Shown piece after piece: positions 26,369-36,208 of a DNA stretch of 64,000 bases (position 1 is the first letter of the stretch; every line of letters begins with the position of its first letter). Under the pieces are notes generated by a model, which was given only the letters and a program-made list of their open reading frames with translations, ran no database searches and was not told where the DNA came from. The DNA is from Nannocystis bainbridge (GTDB taxonomy: Bacteria > Myxococcota_A > Polyangia > Nannocystales > Nannocystaceae). The stretch is taken from positions 2,604,001-2,668,000 of the forward strand of contig NZ_JAQNDL010000003.1 of assembly GCF_028368995.1 (NCBI RefSeq), written 5' to 3'. The position numbers and the translations under genes were made by a program.

Positions 26369-27142
26369 GTGCTTCGTCGCGTCGTCGCCGCTCGCTATGT
26401 CGTTCCGTTGCGGGAGGGCGGCTCGTTACCCGGCGTCGTCGAGGCCGACGACGGCCGCTCCTACGTCGTGAAGTTCCGCGCCGCTGGCCAGGGAGCGCGC
26501 GCTCTGGTCGCCGAGATCGTGGTCGGCGAGCTGGGCCGCACGCTCGGCTTGCCGGTGCCGGAGCTGGTGATCGTCGAGCTCGACGCGGGCGTCGGCCGCA
26601 ACGAGGGCGACCCCGAGATCCGCGACCTCGTGGTGGCGAGCGCCGGCGACAACGTCGGCATGACTTTCTTGGCCAGCGCGATCGGCTTCGACCCCGCGGC
26701 CCGGCCGAAGCTCGATCCGTCGCTCGCCGCCCGCACCGTCGCCTTCGACGCCTTCGCCCAGAACATGGACCGCACGGCCAAGAACACCAACCTGCTGTGG
26801 TGCGCCGGCAAGCTGTGGCTCATCGATCACGGCGCGGCGCTCTACTGGCAGCACGACTGGGACGGCGGCCTCGCCGGCGTCGACTCCAAGTTCCCGCTGA
26901 TCGCCAACCACGTGCTGCTCCCGTGGGCCAGCCCCATCGCGGCCGAGGCCGAGTGGTTGACCGCGGGCCTCACCGACGCGGCGATCGACGCGGCCACCGC
27001 GGCGGTGCCCGAGGCGTGGTGGACGGCCCCGCCCGCGCTGCCGCCTGACGAGTTCCGGGCCGCCTTCACTGCCCGTCTGCGAGCCCGCCGCGACGCCGCG
27101 GCCGTCTACCTGGAGGAGGCCGACCGTGCGCGCGCCGTTTGA
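26369..27142 (+). CDS. HipA-like kinase-fold protein
   Basis: 257 residues. I prefer GTG 26369 (MLRRVVAARYVVPLREGGSLP) over GTG 26333: TACACT ends exactly 6 bp before it and TGACA is appropriately placed at 26334-26338. HipA-like features: YVVKFRAAGQG near residues 32-42 (nucleotide-binding Lys), FDAFAQNMDRTAKNTNLL near 128-145 (catalytic Asp/Asn) and LWLIDHGAALY (DFG-like metal loop). It overlaps the DUF3037 gene by 17 bp. The HipA-like/DUF3037 pair is known in many bacteria. No HipB-type antitoxin is present, so a toxin role is not assumed. Confidence 0.82.
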   Translation: MLRRVVAARYVVPLREGGSLPGVVEADDGRSYVVKFRAAGQGARALVAEIVVGELGRTLGLPVPELVIVELDAGVGRNEGDPEIRDLVVASAGDNVGMTFLASAIGFDPAARPKLDPSLAARTVAFDAFAQNMDRTAKNTNLLWCAGKLWLIDHGAALYWQHDWDGGLAGVDSKFPLIANHVLLPWASPIAAEAEWLTAGLTDAAIDAATAAVPEAWWTAPPALPPDEFRAAFTARLRARRDAAAVYLEEADRARAV

Positions 27143-27503
27143 TTACGCGATCGTCCGGGTGGTCCCGCGGGTCGAGCGGGAGGAGTTCGTCAACGTGGGC
27201 GTCATCGTCCACGCGCCGACCCTCGGCTTCCTCGGCTGCGCCCTCGCCCTCGACCGCCACCGCGTGCACGCCCTCGCCGACACCGTCGACCTCGAGGCGC
27301 TCACCCGCCACTTGGACGCCTTCCGCGCGGTCTGCTACGGCGACCAGGGCGCCGGCTCGATCGCCGCCCTGCCGATCTCCGAGCGCTTCCACTGGCTGGT
27401 CGCCCCGCGCAGCACCATCATCCAGACCTCCGCGGTCCACGGCGGCGTGTGCACCGACGCGACCTTCGCTCTGCGCGACCTGTTTAAAAAACGCGTGGTC
27501 TGA
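27126..27503 (+). CDS. DUF3037 family protein
   Basis: 125 residues from GTG 27126, overlapping the HipA-like gene. Family signature FDYAIVRVVPRVEREEFVNVGVIVHAPTLGFLGCAL at residues 4-40, and FHWLVAPRSTIIQTSAVHGGVC near 87-108. Function unknown. The overlap implies translational coupling, so the two products probably act together (inference). Confidence 0.85.
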   Translation: MRAPFDYAIVRVVPRVEREEFVNVGVIVHAPTLGFLGCALALDRHRVHALADTVDLEALTRHLDAFRAVCYGDQGAGSIAALPISERFHWLVAPRSTIIQTSAVHGGVCTDATFALRDLFKKRVV

Positions 27504-28054
27504 GCGGCGCGCGAGCCGGCTCGCAAGCATCGTGCGAGAGGACCGCGTGCGGCCAGCGCGGCGCATCGCATCCACGTGCGAGCAGGCGGCGCGCCGCCCC
27601 ACCTCGTCGGTCGCGCGCGAGCGACTCGCCCGGCGCTGCCGGCAATGCTTCGACTCTGCGCGAGCGATCGCTGCGCCGTGCCAGAGGTTCGATGGAGGCG
27701 AGGCGTCGCGGCGCGACCGCCCTCGACGCATGGCCGCGAGTCGCGGCGACCGCAGCGAGGCGTGAATCTTCGATGCGGCCGCGCGCGAGGCATCGCCGTC
27801 CGAATCGCCTCGACCTCCTGCGAGGCGTCGCTTCCGCCGCATGCGGCCCGGCCGCGCCAGCGCTCGAGCGACTCCAACCTTATGCGAGTACGCGGGGCAT
27901 GCCTTCGTCGCGCGGCCCGCTCGCCGTGGACGCGGGCTGCGGGTGCTGAACTCTACGTCTCGGCCCACCCCGTGACGAGCACCGCGCGGTCGGCAGCGAC
28001 AGGCTCGCTGCGCCGACGGCGAGCCGCATGGTTATCCGCAAAGAGGATTCATCC
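27504..28054. other. Non-coding gap
   Basis: 551 bp with no plausible gene. GAGGCGTCGC-like words recur (about 27700, 27770, 27825) and recall the 37-bp array at 33156. The Shine-Dalgarno-like GAGGA before 28055 lies at its end. No RNA gene recognised. Confidence 0.55.
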
Positions 28055-28591
28055 ATGCGCAAAGCATCGATCATCACCGCTTCTCTCCTCGCGCTCGTCG
28101 GCACGCTCGCCGTCGCCGCCCCGCCGATGTTCAAGGCCGCCACCACCTTCAACGACGACGGCCTCACCTTGACCGTCGCGGGCAGCCTGTCGGGCCTCCC
28201 GAGCGGCGACCTCGAGTTCAAGCTGTCGGCCACCGGCACCGAGACCGTGGTGTGCGGCGTCCCGGGCGTCGTCGACCCGCCGCCGGCCGAGGTGGTGCTG
28301 GCCGGCTCCAAGGTGGTGACGGTCCCGGCGAACGGAGGCGTGGGCGGCACGTTCGCCGACCTCGCGTCCCTGGCCCCGGCGGCCCCGGCGTGCCCGCAGG
28401 CCGACGGCGAGGCGATCGCGGCCCAGCACGACATCGCGTTCACCAAGGCGTCGATCGAGATCCGCCCGGTCCAGCTCGACCCGGCGCTGCCCCCCGCGAA
28501 GACCGTGCGGTGCATCCAGTGCACCTTCAAGGCCCCCACGATCGACGGCCCGGCCAAGCCGCAGCAGTGCTTGACCCTGTCCGCGTGCTGA
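28055..28591 (+). CDS. Exported protein of unknown function
   Basis: 178 residues from ATG 28055, with GAGGA about 8 bp before it. Signal peptide MRKASIITASLLALVGTLAVAA, cleavage near residue 23. The mature part is small, Pro/Ala/Val-rich and probably all-beta (ATTFNDDGLTLTVAGSLSGLPSGDLEFKLSA). Cys residues cluster toward the C-terminus (VRCIQCTF, QCLTLSAC). Not recognised. A 14-bp-family hairpin follows 20 bp after the stop. Confidence 0.7.
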   Translation: MRKASIITASLLALVGTLAVAAPPMFKAATTFNDDGLTLTVAGSLSGLPSGDLEFKLSATGTETVVCGVPGVVDPPPAEVVLAGSKVVTVPANGGVGGTFADLASLAPAAPACPQADGEAIAAQHDIAFTKASIEIRPVQLDPALPPAKTVRCIQCTFKAPTIDGPAKPQQCLTLSAC

Positions 28592-28611
28592 CGAACCGGG
28601 CGGCATCCTCT

Positions 28612-28639
28612 TCGGACATGTTTTACGAGACATGTCCGA
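28612..28639 (+). terminator. 14-bp-family hairpin downstream of the exported-protein gene
   Basis: TCGGACATGT-tttacgag-ACATGTCCGA: 10-bp perfect arms, 8-base loop, built from two 14-bp units. No U-run follows, so termination is only suggested by the position after a stop codon. Confidence 0.5.
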
Positions 28640-28741
28640 TCGCGCACGCTGCGATCGCCACGATGCCGCGCGGTCAGGCTACGCCTCGACCTCCGGGACC
28701 TGCTCGACGGCCGCGGTCGCGACCCGTCAGGCCTTCGTCTC

Positions 28742-28823
28742 GACATGTCTCTCGAGACATGCCCAATCGCGCATGCCCTTCAGGACATGCCCGTCAGAGC
28801 ATGTCCGTCGGGCCATCTGCGTC

Positions 28824-28825
<2 letters not shown>
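28742..28825. repeat. Six tandem 14-bp repeat units
   Basis: Units at 28742, 28756, 28770, 28784, 28798 and 28812, consensus GACATGYCCNTCRG. The first two fold as CATGTCT-ctcg-AGACATG. The array ends on the stop codon of the DEAD-box helicase gene. Confidence 0.85.
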
Positions 28826-30194
<1,369 letters not shown>

Positions 30195-30427
30195 GGAGAG
30201 GTTCTCAGCGGCCCGCTGAGGGCCATGTCTTCGCCCGGGCGGTGCGATGCGACCGCGAGTCCAGGCCCGGAGGCCGATATGCTCGGCTCGCCAGACTCGC
30301 GGGGGTCGGCGCCAATCAAGGCGCAGGCCGAGGCGCAGGCGACCTCGCGCCGCGGACGAAAGACGCGCGGACGGGTACCATGCCTCGGCGGCCGACGCAA
30401 CGACGCGGCCAGACGGTCGCGTCGAGC

Positions 30428-30892
30428 TCAGCGACGCTCGGTGGCGATGTTGACCACGATCGAGGAGCCCTTGAGGTCGGCGCCGTTCAGCGCCTCGATG
30501 ACCCGGGGGGCGTCCTTGCGATTGCCCATGGTGACAAAGCCGAACCCGCGCGAAGCGCCGGTCTCTCGCTCGGTCATGACGACCGCGTCGGCGACCGGGC
30601 CGTAGTTGGCGAATGCATTGCGGAGGTCGCTCGCGGTGGTGCTGCTGCTCAAGCTGCCGACGAACAGGCGCACCGGGATCGTCGCGGCCGAGCGCTCCTG
30701 GCCCGGATTCTCGATCGCCCGCATCGCATCCTCGATCGAGGGGAGCGAGCCCGTGAGGTCCTCGGCGGTAGCGACAGGGATCTCCCGCGGACCGCGCTCG
30801 CGGCGGGCCTCGCGGGCCTGCGCCTTCTCTTGCTGCTTCTTGGCTTTATTGGCCTCGCGGGATCGCTTCCCGGAAGAGTAGTAGTTGCTCAC
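30428..30892 (-). CDS. RRM-type RNA-binding protein
   Basis: 154 residues from GTG 30892 (MSNYYSSGKRSREANKAKKQQ) with GGGAG upstream; an extension to 31174 is not protein-like. Residues 1-45 are a Lys/Arg/Gln/Glu-rich helical extension. Residues about 73-152 are one RNA-recognition motif with RNP2 RLFVGSLS and RNP1-like RGFGFVTM; aromatic residues of RNP1 are kept. Bacterial RRM proteins of this size are usually about 80-100 residues, so the basic N-terminal extension is noteworthy. Probably cytoplasmic RNA chaperone or cold-shock-type factor. Confidence 0.88.
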   Translation of the reverse strand: MSNYYSSGKRSREANKAKKQQEKAQAREARRERGPREIPVATAEDLTGSLPSIEDAMRAIENPGQERSAATIPVRLFVGSLSSSTTASDLRNAFANYGPVADAVVMTERETGASRGFGFVTMGNRKDAPRVIEALNGADLKGSSIVVNIATERR

Positions 30893-31131
30893 GTCTGGTC
30901 TCCCTGGTGAAGGTCGCGCGCGTGACAGCGGGAAGTGTGATATTTGTTCAAATGCGTCTCGAGGGTTGTCGGCGAACGATCGCCCGGGTCCGTGCAGCTT
31001 ACGGCAAAAACCGCCGCGGCGCCGCACCCTTCTCGCCGGCACAGGCGCCGGTCCGCATACCACGGCCGCCCTGCCCTTGTGACGGGCGTTTGCGGCGCCT
31101 GCGTTCGCTTGCGCACACGCCGGCCTTGCGC

Positions 31132-31794
31132 TCACGCGGGGCCGCGGTCCAGCGGGAACACGGCCACGGTGCACAGCCGGTTGCCGAGGCGGTCGCCGAT
31201 CGCCACGGACCGCTGCTCACGAGGCATCAGCCGCAGCCCGCGCAGGCTGGCGGCGGACGACCATACGCCGAGATCGTGCACGGCGACCTCGGCGTCGCCG
31301 GTGAACAGCACCAGCACGGCGGCGCCGTGGCGGATGTGCGGGTCGGCGGCCAGCTTGTCGATGTCCTTCCAGACAGGTCGCTGGAGGGCGCTGGCGTAGG
31401 CGCGGTTGGGCCCGCGCTCGTTGTGCTGGGCGACGACCTTGACCTCGAGCCAGGCGGCGTCGACCAGCTCGACCGCGTCGGTCGGGGCGAACAGCCCGAC
31501 CTGCGCCGCGGGGTCGACCAGCGGCCTGCCACCTGGCGTGACGACCATGTCGCAACGGACACCCTCGGAGCGGCGCCGCAGGATCCGGTCGCGCGGGAAC
31601 CTGACCTCGGCCGTCACGCCGTAGCCGGCCCCCCGCAGGCCCTCGCGCAGGACCGGGTGCAGCTCGAGCTCGCTGCGGGCGTCGAGGCCCCGGACCGCCT
31701 GCTCGAGCTCGACCTCGGCCGACGCGGCCCCGAGCCCCGCCACCAGGGCGTCGGCGAGGTCGTCCCAGCGCCAGTCGATCGCGGTCGTGTTCAC
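31132..31794 (-). CDS. Unknown protein, possible PD-(D/E)XK-like fold
   Basis: 220 residues, GTG start with TAAGCT ending 8 bp upstream. Not recognised. Residues near 75-115 read RSEGVRCDMVVTPGG ... VELVDAAWLEVKVV, i.e. an Asp followed about 35 residues later by E-x-K on a predicted strand, the spacing of PD-(D/E)XK nuclease-like enzymes. Remaining sequence is mixed alpha/beta without signal or membrane segments. Stands alone between RRM and another unknown. Treat the nuclease idea as a hypothesis. Confidence 0.6.
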   Translation of the reverse strand: MNTTAIDWRWDDLADALVAGLGAASAEVELEQAVRGLDARSELELHPVLREGLRGAGYGVTAEVRFPRDRILRRRSEGVRCDMVVTPGGRPLVDPAAQVGLFAPTDAVELVDAAWLEVKVVAQHNERGPNRAYASALQRPVWKDIDKLAADPHIRHGAAVLVLFTGDAEVAVHDLGVWSSAASLRGLRLMPREQRSVAIGDRLGNRLCTVAVFPLDRGPA

Positions 31795-32086
31795 GGCGGG
31801 CGAGCTTAGCGCTCGCCCTCCGCCGCGCCCGCACCCGCCCGCAGCGCCGCGACGGACGCGAAGATTCGCCGCCCTCGCCCCGCCGCCGAGGTCTGACTCA
31901 CACGCCGCGGCGCTCGCGTCGCAGGGCCGCGCGGCGCCTCGCCATCAACCTGTCTCTTCAGACATCTCACCGCCTCGCTGCGGTCGTCGGCTCGTTCGTC
32001 GTCAGCGACGGCTGTGCGGAGCGCGCGCTTGCGGCTCGCGACGGCCCTCGGCTATGCCTCGCGCTCCCCGACAGGAAGGTCCCCCC

Positions 32087-33094
32087 ATGTCTCTGCTCTC
32101 CCCGGGCGCCCTGCTCCGCTACGAGATGGCCGACTTCGACGCCTCCGACAATTACGAATTCCAGATCCTCGAGACCGACGATCAACTCGTGCTGTCGAGC
32201 GCCTTCGAAGAAGGCGAGCCGGAGGCCGTGATCGCCTTCTCGAACGAGAGCCTGACGGACAGCCGCACCATCGCCGTGCTGTCGCAAGGGTCGTGGCTGT
32301 CCGCCGCGCTCGAAGAGCCGACCCGCGACGACGAGTGTGACCGCCTCGACGCCGACCTGCCGCCGTTCCTGCTCAGCCGCACGCAGCTGATGGAGCTGCG
32401 GGCCGGGGCCACGCGGCTGCGGCGGGAGTGGGCGCCCCCCGGCAGCCAGCCGGGGCAGCTGACGCTGAAGGAGCGGGTGGTCGTCGAGGTCGAGATCGAC
32501 GACGAGCCGCAGGAGTTCACGGCGCTGGTGGCCGCCGGCGACGGGGTCGAGGTGACCGTGATCGACGACGAGGCGTGGCCGCTGGTGGTCGAGCGCATCG
32601 AGGGCGACAACTTCTGGCGCCTGCTCGCGCTCGACCACGGCGAGCTCGGCGACGGCGAGAACGACGACGACGACGACCTGCCGCCGCCCGAGCCCGCCGG
32701 CCCGCTCGCGGCCACCGGCCAGATCGGCAGCGACGCGTTCGTGGCCCTGTGCCAGCGCCTCGGCGTCAGCGGCATGGACATGGACTACCAGGGCTCGCGC
32801 TTCTCGCTGCTCGACGCCGAGCGCAAGATCGTCATCTCCGCCGAGTACAAGATCGTCCTGGTCGCCATGCCCGGCGGGGTGCTTCGCCGCGCTCACGTGT
32901 TCGATCGCTACATCCCCGACCAGGTGCTGGGCCCGCTCACCAGTGACGACCCCGTCGAACAACCCGGCACCCTGAAGGACGGCCTCGCCGCCGCCGAGAA
33001 GCTGGCCGAACGCGCCGGCGCCGACGTGCTCTACCCCGACGCCCTCGGCCCGATGTACATCGCCCTCTTCAACGTCCGCGCCCTCGCGGACTGA
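32087..33094 (+). CDS. Unknown acidic cytoplasmic protein
   Basis: 335 residues from ATG 32087 with AGGAAGG at a suitable distance; an extension to 31787 is spurious. Very acidic, with a run of Asp near residues 195-201 (NDDDDDLPPPEP) separating two globular halves. N-half begins LLSPGALLRYEMADFDASDNYEFQILETDD; C-half contains GLAAAEKLAERAGADVLYPD. No signal peptide or known motif. Two 14-bp units (31946-31973) lie upstream. Function unknown. Confidence 0.65.
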   Translation: MSLLSPGALLRYEMADFDASDNYEFQILETDDQLVLSSAFEEGEPEAVIAFSNESLTDSRTIAVLSQGSWLSAALEEPTRDDECDRLDADLPPFLLSRTQLMELRAGATRLRREWAPPGSQPGQLTLKERVVVEVEIDDEPQEFTALVAAGDGVEVTVIDDEAWPLVVERIEGDNFWRLLALDHGELGDGENDDDDDLPPPEPAGPLAATGQIGSDAFVALCQRLGVSGMDMDYQGSRFSLLDAERKIVISAEYKIVLVAMPGGVLRRAHVFDRYIPDQVLGPLTSDDPVEQPGTLKDGLAAAEKLAERAGADVLYPDALGPMYIALFNVRALAD

Positions 33095-33155
33095 TCCGAC
33101 CTGCCTCGCGCTCGGCGTCCTCGCAACGCGAGGCGCCGGCGCAGCCTGCGTCTTC

Positions 33156-33302
33156 GCGGCCTGTGTCTTCGCTGCCGAGGCATCGACGCTCGCGGCCTGC
33201 GTCTCCGCTGCCCGAGGCGTCGATGCTCGCGGCCCGCGTCTTCGCTGCCCGAGGCGTCGACGCTCGCGGCCTGCGTCTTCGCTGCCCGAGGCGTCGACGC
33301 TC
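33156..33302. repeat. 37-bp tandem repeat, four copies
   Basis: Units 33156-33191 (36 bp), 33192-33228, 33229-33265 and 33266-33302; consensus begins GCGGCCTGCGTCTTCGCTGC and continues CCGAGGCGTCGACGCTC. Copies 2-4 differ at one or two bases. It fills most of the 339-bp gap 33095-33433, which has no gene; a TATAGT at 33418-33423 may serve the next gene. Confidence 0.9.
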
Positions 33303-33433
33303 GCGGCGACCTCGAGGTCGTCCTCGCAGCGCGAGGTCCCGACCTCCGCGGCGCGTCTCGGGCGACGCAGCAGGACCGGCCGCTGCGCCGCCGCTGACCG
33401 GCCGCGGCGGCCGCGTGTATAGTCGCCGCCTTC

Positions 33434-35371
33434 GTGGCCGACGCGCGACCTCTGAGCCCCGCCGCCGCGGTCGTCTTCGCCTGGGCCGGGCTCGCGCTCG
33501 TCAACGCCGGCTGCATCGCCGCCCGCGCTTTGCCCAATGGCGGCCCGCGGGTGCGCGCGCTGAACCATTTGTTCGACGCCGGCCAGCTGCTGTTCCTCGG
33601 CCTCGTCGGCGGCCTCGCTACCCTGCTGTGGCAGCGCTTCGCCCCGCCGCGCCGATGGCTCGCCCCGCTGGTCCTGGGCCTCGCCACCGGGCTCCTCGGT
33701 TGGGCGATGCTCGCCCCCGACCTCGACAACTTCACCTTGCGCCTCGCCGGTCGCGAGCGCGCCGCGGCCCTCGCCGTCCTCCTGGCCGTCGTACTCGCCC
33801 AGGCCGTGCCCGTCGCCTACCTCGCGGGCCGGCGAATGGCCCGACCTCGCATTCGCTGGTTCGCCGTCGCGGTCGCGGCCATCGCCGCGATTCTAAACAC
33901 CCGCATCCTGCCGCTCGACTATCCGGGCGTGCACGTTTTCCTAGCGATGGCCGCGAGCACCCTCGCCGCCGCCGCGCTCACCGGCATGCTCCCGCGCTGG
34001 CGGCTCCGCCCCGCGTCACGCCGGGTCGCCCTCGCCGTCGTCACCACCCTCGCCGTCGTCACGGTGGTCACCGATCCAGGCAACGCGGCCCGCGTCGAGC
34101 TGACGCGCCTCGACTCCGCCCCCCTCGCCGCGCACGTGCCCCCGTGGCGCGTGACGATCGATGATTCGCAGTACAAGCACATAACGATCCCGCCCGAGCT
34201 CGCCCCGTCGTTCGCCTCGCGCCAGGACGCCCCGCCGATCGCCGCGACCGAGCCGCCGCTCCTGCCGCCCGACGCGATCGTGCTGTTCTTCACCCTCGAC
34301 TCGATGCGCGCCGAGGTGCTGCAAAACCCGACCAACCGCGAGCTGCTGCCGACGCTGCACCGCTGGCGCGACGCCGGCTTCTCCGTCCCGCGGGCCATCA
34401 GCCCCTCGACGGTCACGCGCTTCACCCTCGCCAGCCTGTTCACCGGCGTCGATGTCCCGCAGCTGCGGTGGGCCCGCGACAGCGCCACCCAGGGCTCGCT
34501 CGTCAAGGAGGATCGGCCGCGCATCGCCGATCTGCTGACCGCGCGCGGGGTCACCACGGTGCACGTCCTCAGTCAGTTCGAGCTGGTCAATCATATCAAT
34601 AAAATCGGTCGCGGCTTCTCGGAGGAGATCGAAGCGACGATCCACGCCGGCGACAAATTGGCCTACGCGCCCGCGGTGATGGACGCGATCGTCACGCGCC
34701 TGCGGCAGCACGGCGACGGCCCGCTGTTCCTGTTCGCGCACTTCATGGACGCGCACCACCCGTTCGACTCGGGCGACCGCAAGGGCCGGGCCTACGCGCG
34801 CCACGTGTCCGAGCTCGCCAACATCGACCGCGAGCTGGCCCGCCTCGACGCCTGGCTCGGCGAGGCCGGGCTGTGGCCGCGCACGCTGGTGATCGTCAGC
34901 GCCGACCACGGGCAGGCGTTCGGCCAGCACGGGGTGCAGCACCACGGCGGACCGCCCTACGAGGAGCAGTGCCGGGTGCCGCTCGTCATCACCGGCCCGG
35001 CCGTGCCCGCGCACGAGAGCCCGTGCGACCTGCCGCTGCTCGACCTGTCGCCGACCTTGCTCGACCTGTTCGGCGTCGAGACCCCGGGCCCGTTCGTCGG
35101 CCGCACGCTGGTGCCGGCCCTCCGCGGCGAATCCCCGCAGTGCGAGAGGCCGGTCCTCAGCGCCACGTGGGACGTGTTCGCCCTGCTCCTGCCCGACGGC
35201 CTCAAGGTGATCGACAACCGCCGCAAGCGGACGCTCGAGGTCTACGACCTGAAGGCCGACCCGCGCGAGACGAAGAACCTGTGCGACACGGACCCCGCCG
35301 GCTGCGACGCCCGCGTCGGCCTGCTGCGCCGCTACCTCGAGCTGCAAGGCGCGATCGCGGCGCCGCGCTGA
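33434..35371 (+). CDS. Membrane-bound sulfatase/phosphatase-superfamily enzyme
   Basis: 645 residues, GTG start with TATAGT 10 bp upstream. Residues 1-215 hold about six hydrophobic helices; residues 270-620 form a sulfatase-type alkaline-phosphatase-superfamily domain: VLFFTLDSMRAEVL near 284 (metal Asp), SPSTVTRFTLASLFTG near 320 (candidate Thr/Ser nucleophile), HFMDAHHPF near 437, and VIVSADHGQAFGQHGVQHHGG near 485 (metal Asp/His). No Cys-x-Pro-x-Arg sulfatase signature, so a phosphotransferase on envelope lipids, as for LtaS/EptA relatives, is as likely as sulfate ester cleavage. The catalytic domain should face outward. Confidence 0.8.
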   Translation: MADARPLSPAAAVVFAWAGLALVNAGCIAARALPNGGPRVRALNHLFDAGQLLFLGLVGGLATLLWQRFAPPRRWLAPLVLGLATGLLGWAMLAPDLDNFTLRLAGRERAAALAVLLAVVLAQAVPVAYLAGRRMARPRIRWFAVAVAAIAAILNTRILPLDYPGVHVFLAMAASTLAAAALTGMLPRWRLRPASRRVALAVVTTLAVVTVVTDPGNAARVELTRLDSAPLAAHVPPWRVTIDDSQYKHITIPPELAPSFASRQDAPPIAATEPPLLPPDAIVLFFTLDSMRAEVLQNPTNRELLPTLHRWRDAGFSVPRAISPSTVTRFTLASLFTGVDVPQLRWARDSATQGSLVKEDRPRIADLLTARGVTTVHVLSQFELVNHINKIGRGFSEEIEATIHAGDKLAYAPAVMDAIVTRLRQHGDGPLFLFAHFMDAHHPFDSGDRKGRAYARHVSELANIDRELARLDAWLGEAGLWPRTLVIVSADHGQAFGQHGVQHHGGPPYEEQCRVPLVITGPAVPAHESPCDLPLLDLSPTLLDLFGVETPGPFVGRTLVPALRGESPQCERPVLSATWDVFALLLPDGLKVIDNRRKRTLEVYDLKADPRETKNLCDTDPAGCDARVGLLRRYLELQGAIAAPR

Positions 35372-35383
35372 GTCGCCGCTTGC

Positions 35384-35572
35384 ACATGTCCGATGGGACA
35401 TGTCATCGCGGCTCTCCACGCGCGATGACGCCTGTCCTCGGGGACATGCCATTCGCCGGCGAGCCCAGGCACCCCGGCCCGACGGGCCATGTCATCGCGG
35501 CTCTCCAAGTTCGATGACGCCGATCCTCGGGGACATGTCACTCGCCAGCGATCCCCGGCGCCCCGGCCGAGC
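35384..35572. repeat. 89-bp direct repeat carrying 14-bp-family hairpins
   Basis: A perfect hairpin ACATGTCC-gatg-GGACATGT (35384-35403) is followed by two 89-bp-spaced copies of CATGTCATCGCGGCTCTCCA...GATGACGCC...CCTCGGGGACATG (copy 1 about 35399-35487, copy 2 about 35488-35572). Each copy contains two 14-bp units. No gene in this 313-bp gap. Confidence 0.8.
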
Positions 35573-35618
35573 CCGCCGCTTCGTCCTTACGAAATCGCGC
35601 CGACCCGTCGCAAGACCC

Positions 35619-35670
35619 TTGACAGGCGGCTCTACGCCTTTTATTTAACCAAAAGGTTCGGTAACCGAAC
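35619..35670 (+). promoter_or_regulatory. Promoter and ArsR-type operator
   Basis: TTGACA (35619-35624), 17-bp spacer, TATTTA (35642-35647). Just downstream is the inverted repeat GTTCGGT-a-ACCGAAC (35656-35670), ideally placed for repression by the ArsR-family product that starts at 35685. Confidence 0.7.
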
Positions 35671-35684
35671 GGTTCACCACTAAC

Positions 35685-36035
35685 ATGCCGGCCAACGACC
35701 TCGACGCCACCTTCGCCGCCCTCGCCGACCCCACCCGGCGGGCGATCCTCGCTCGACTCGCGCACGGGGAGGCCTCCGTGTCGGAGCTGGCGGCCCCGTT
35801 CGCCATGAGCCTGCCTGCCATCTCGAAGCATCTGCGCGTGCTGCAGCGCGCGGGGCTCATCAGCCGCGGGCGCAACGCCCAGCAGCGGCCGTGCCGGCTC
35901 GAGGGCGCCCCGCTACGCGCGGTGGCAGCCTTCACCGAGCACTACCGCCAATTCTGGGACGAGAGCTTCGACCGCCTCGACGATTACCTGCGCGAGCTCC
36001 AGGGCGACGACGAGAAGCCGCGACGCAAGCACTGA
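35685..36035 (+). CDS. ArsR-family transcriptional regulator
   Basis: 116 residues. Winged helix: FAALADPTRRAILARLAHGEASVSELAAPFAMSLPAISKHLRVLQRAGLISRGRNAQQRPCRLEG. No metal-binding Cys cluster, so it belongs to the non-metal group that accompanies AHSA1/SRPBCC proteins. Sits 173 bp upstream of such a gene and directly behind an operator, so autorepression is likely. Cys-poor and soluble. Confidence 0.9.
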   Translation: MPANDLDATFAALADPTRRAILARLAHGEASVSELAAPFAMSLPAISKHLRVLQRAGLISRGRNAQQRPCRLEGAPLRAVAAFTEHYRQFWDESFDRLDDYLRELQGDDEKPRRKH

Positions 36036-36208
36036 CCGTCGACCTCTCCTGCGCGCGCCCCCGGGCGCGCGAGCACCCGTACCGCACCGGTCGCGTGGCT
36101 TCGCCGCGCCCACGGCTCGGACGAGCACGCCACGCCCGCGCCCATTCCCCATATGACCGTCTGACGATTGTCCCCCCATTGCACGGATCGCACCGACCAG
36201 GAGAACGC

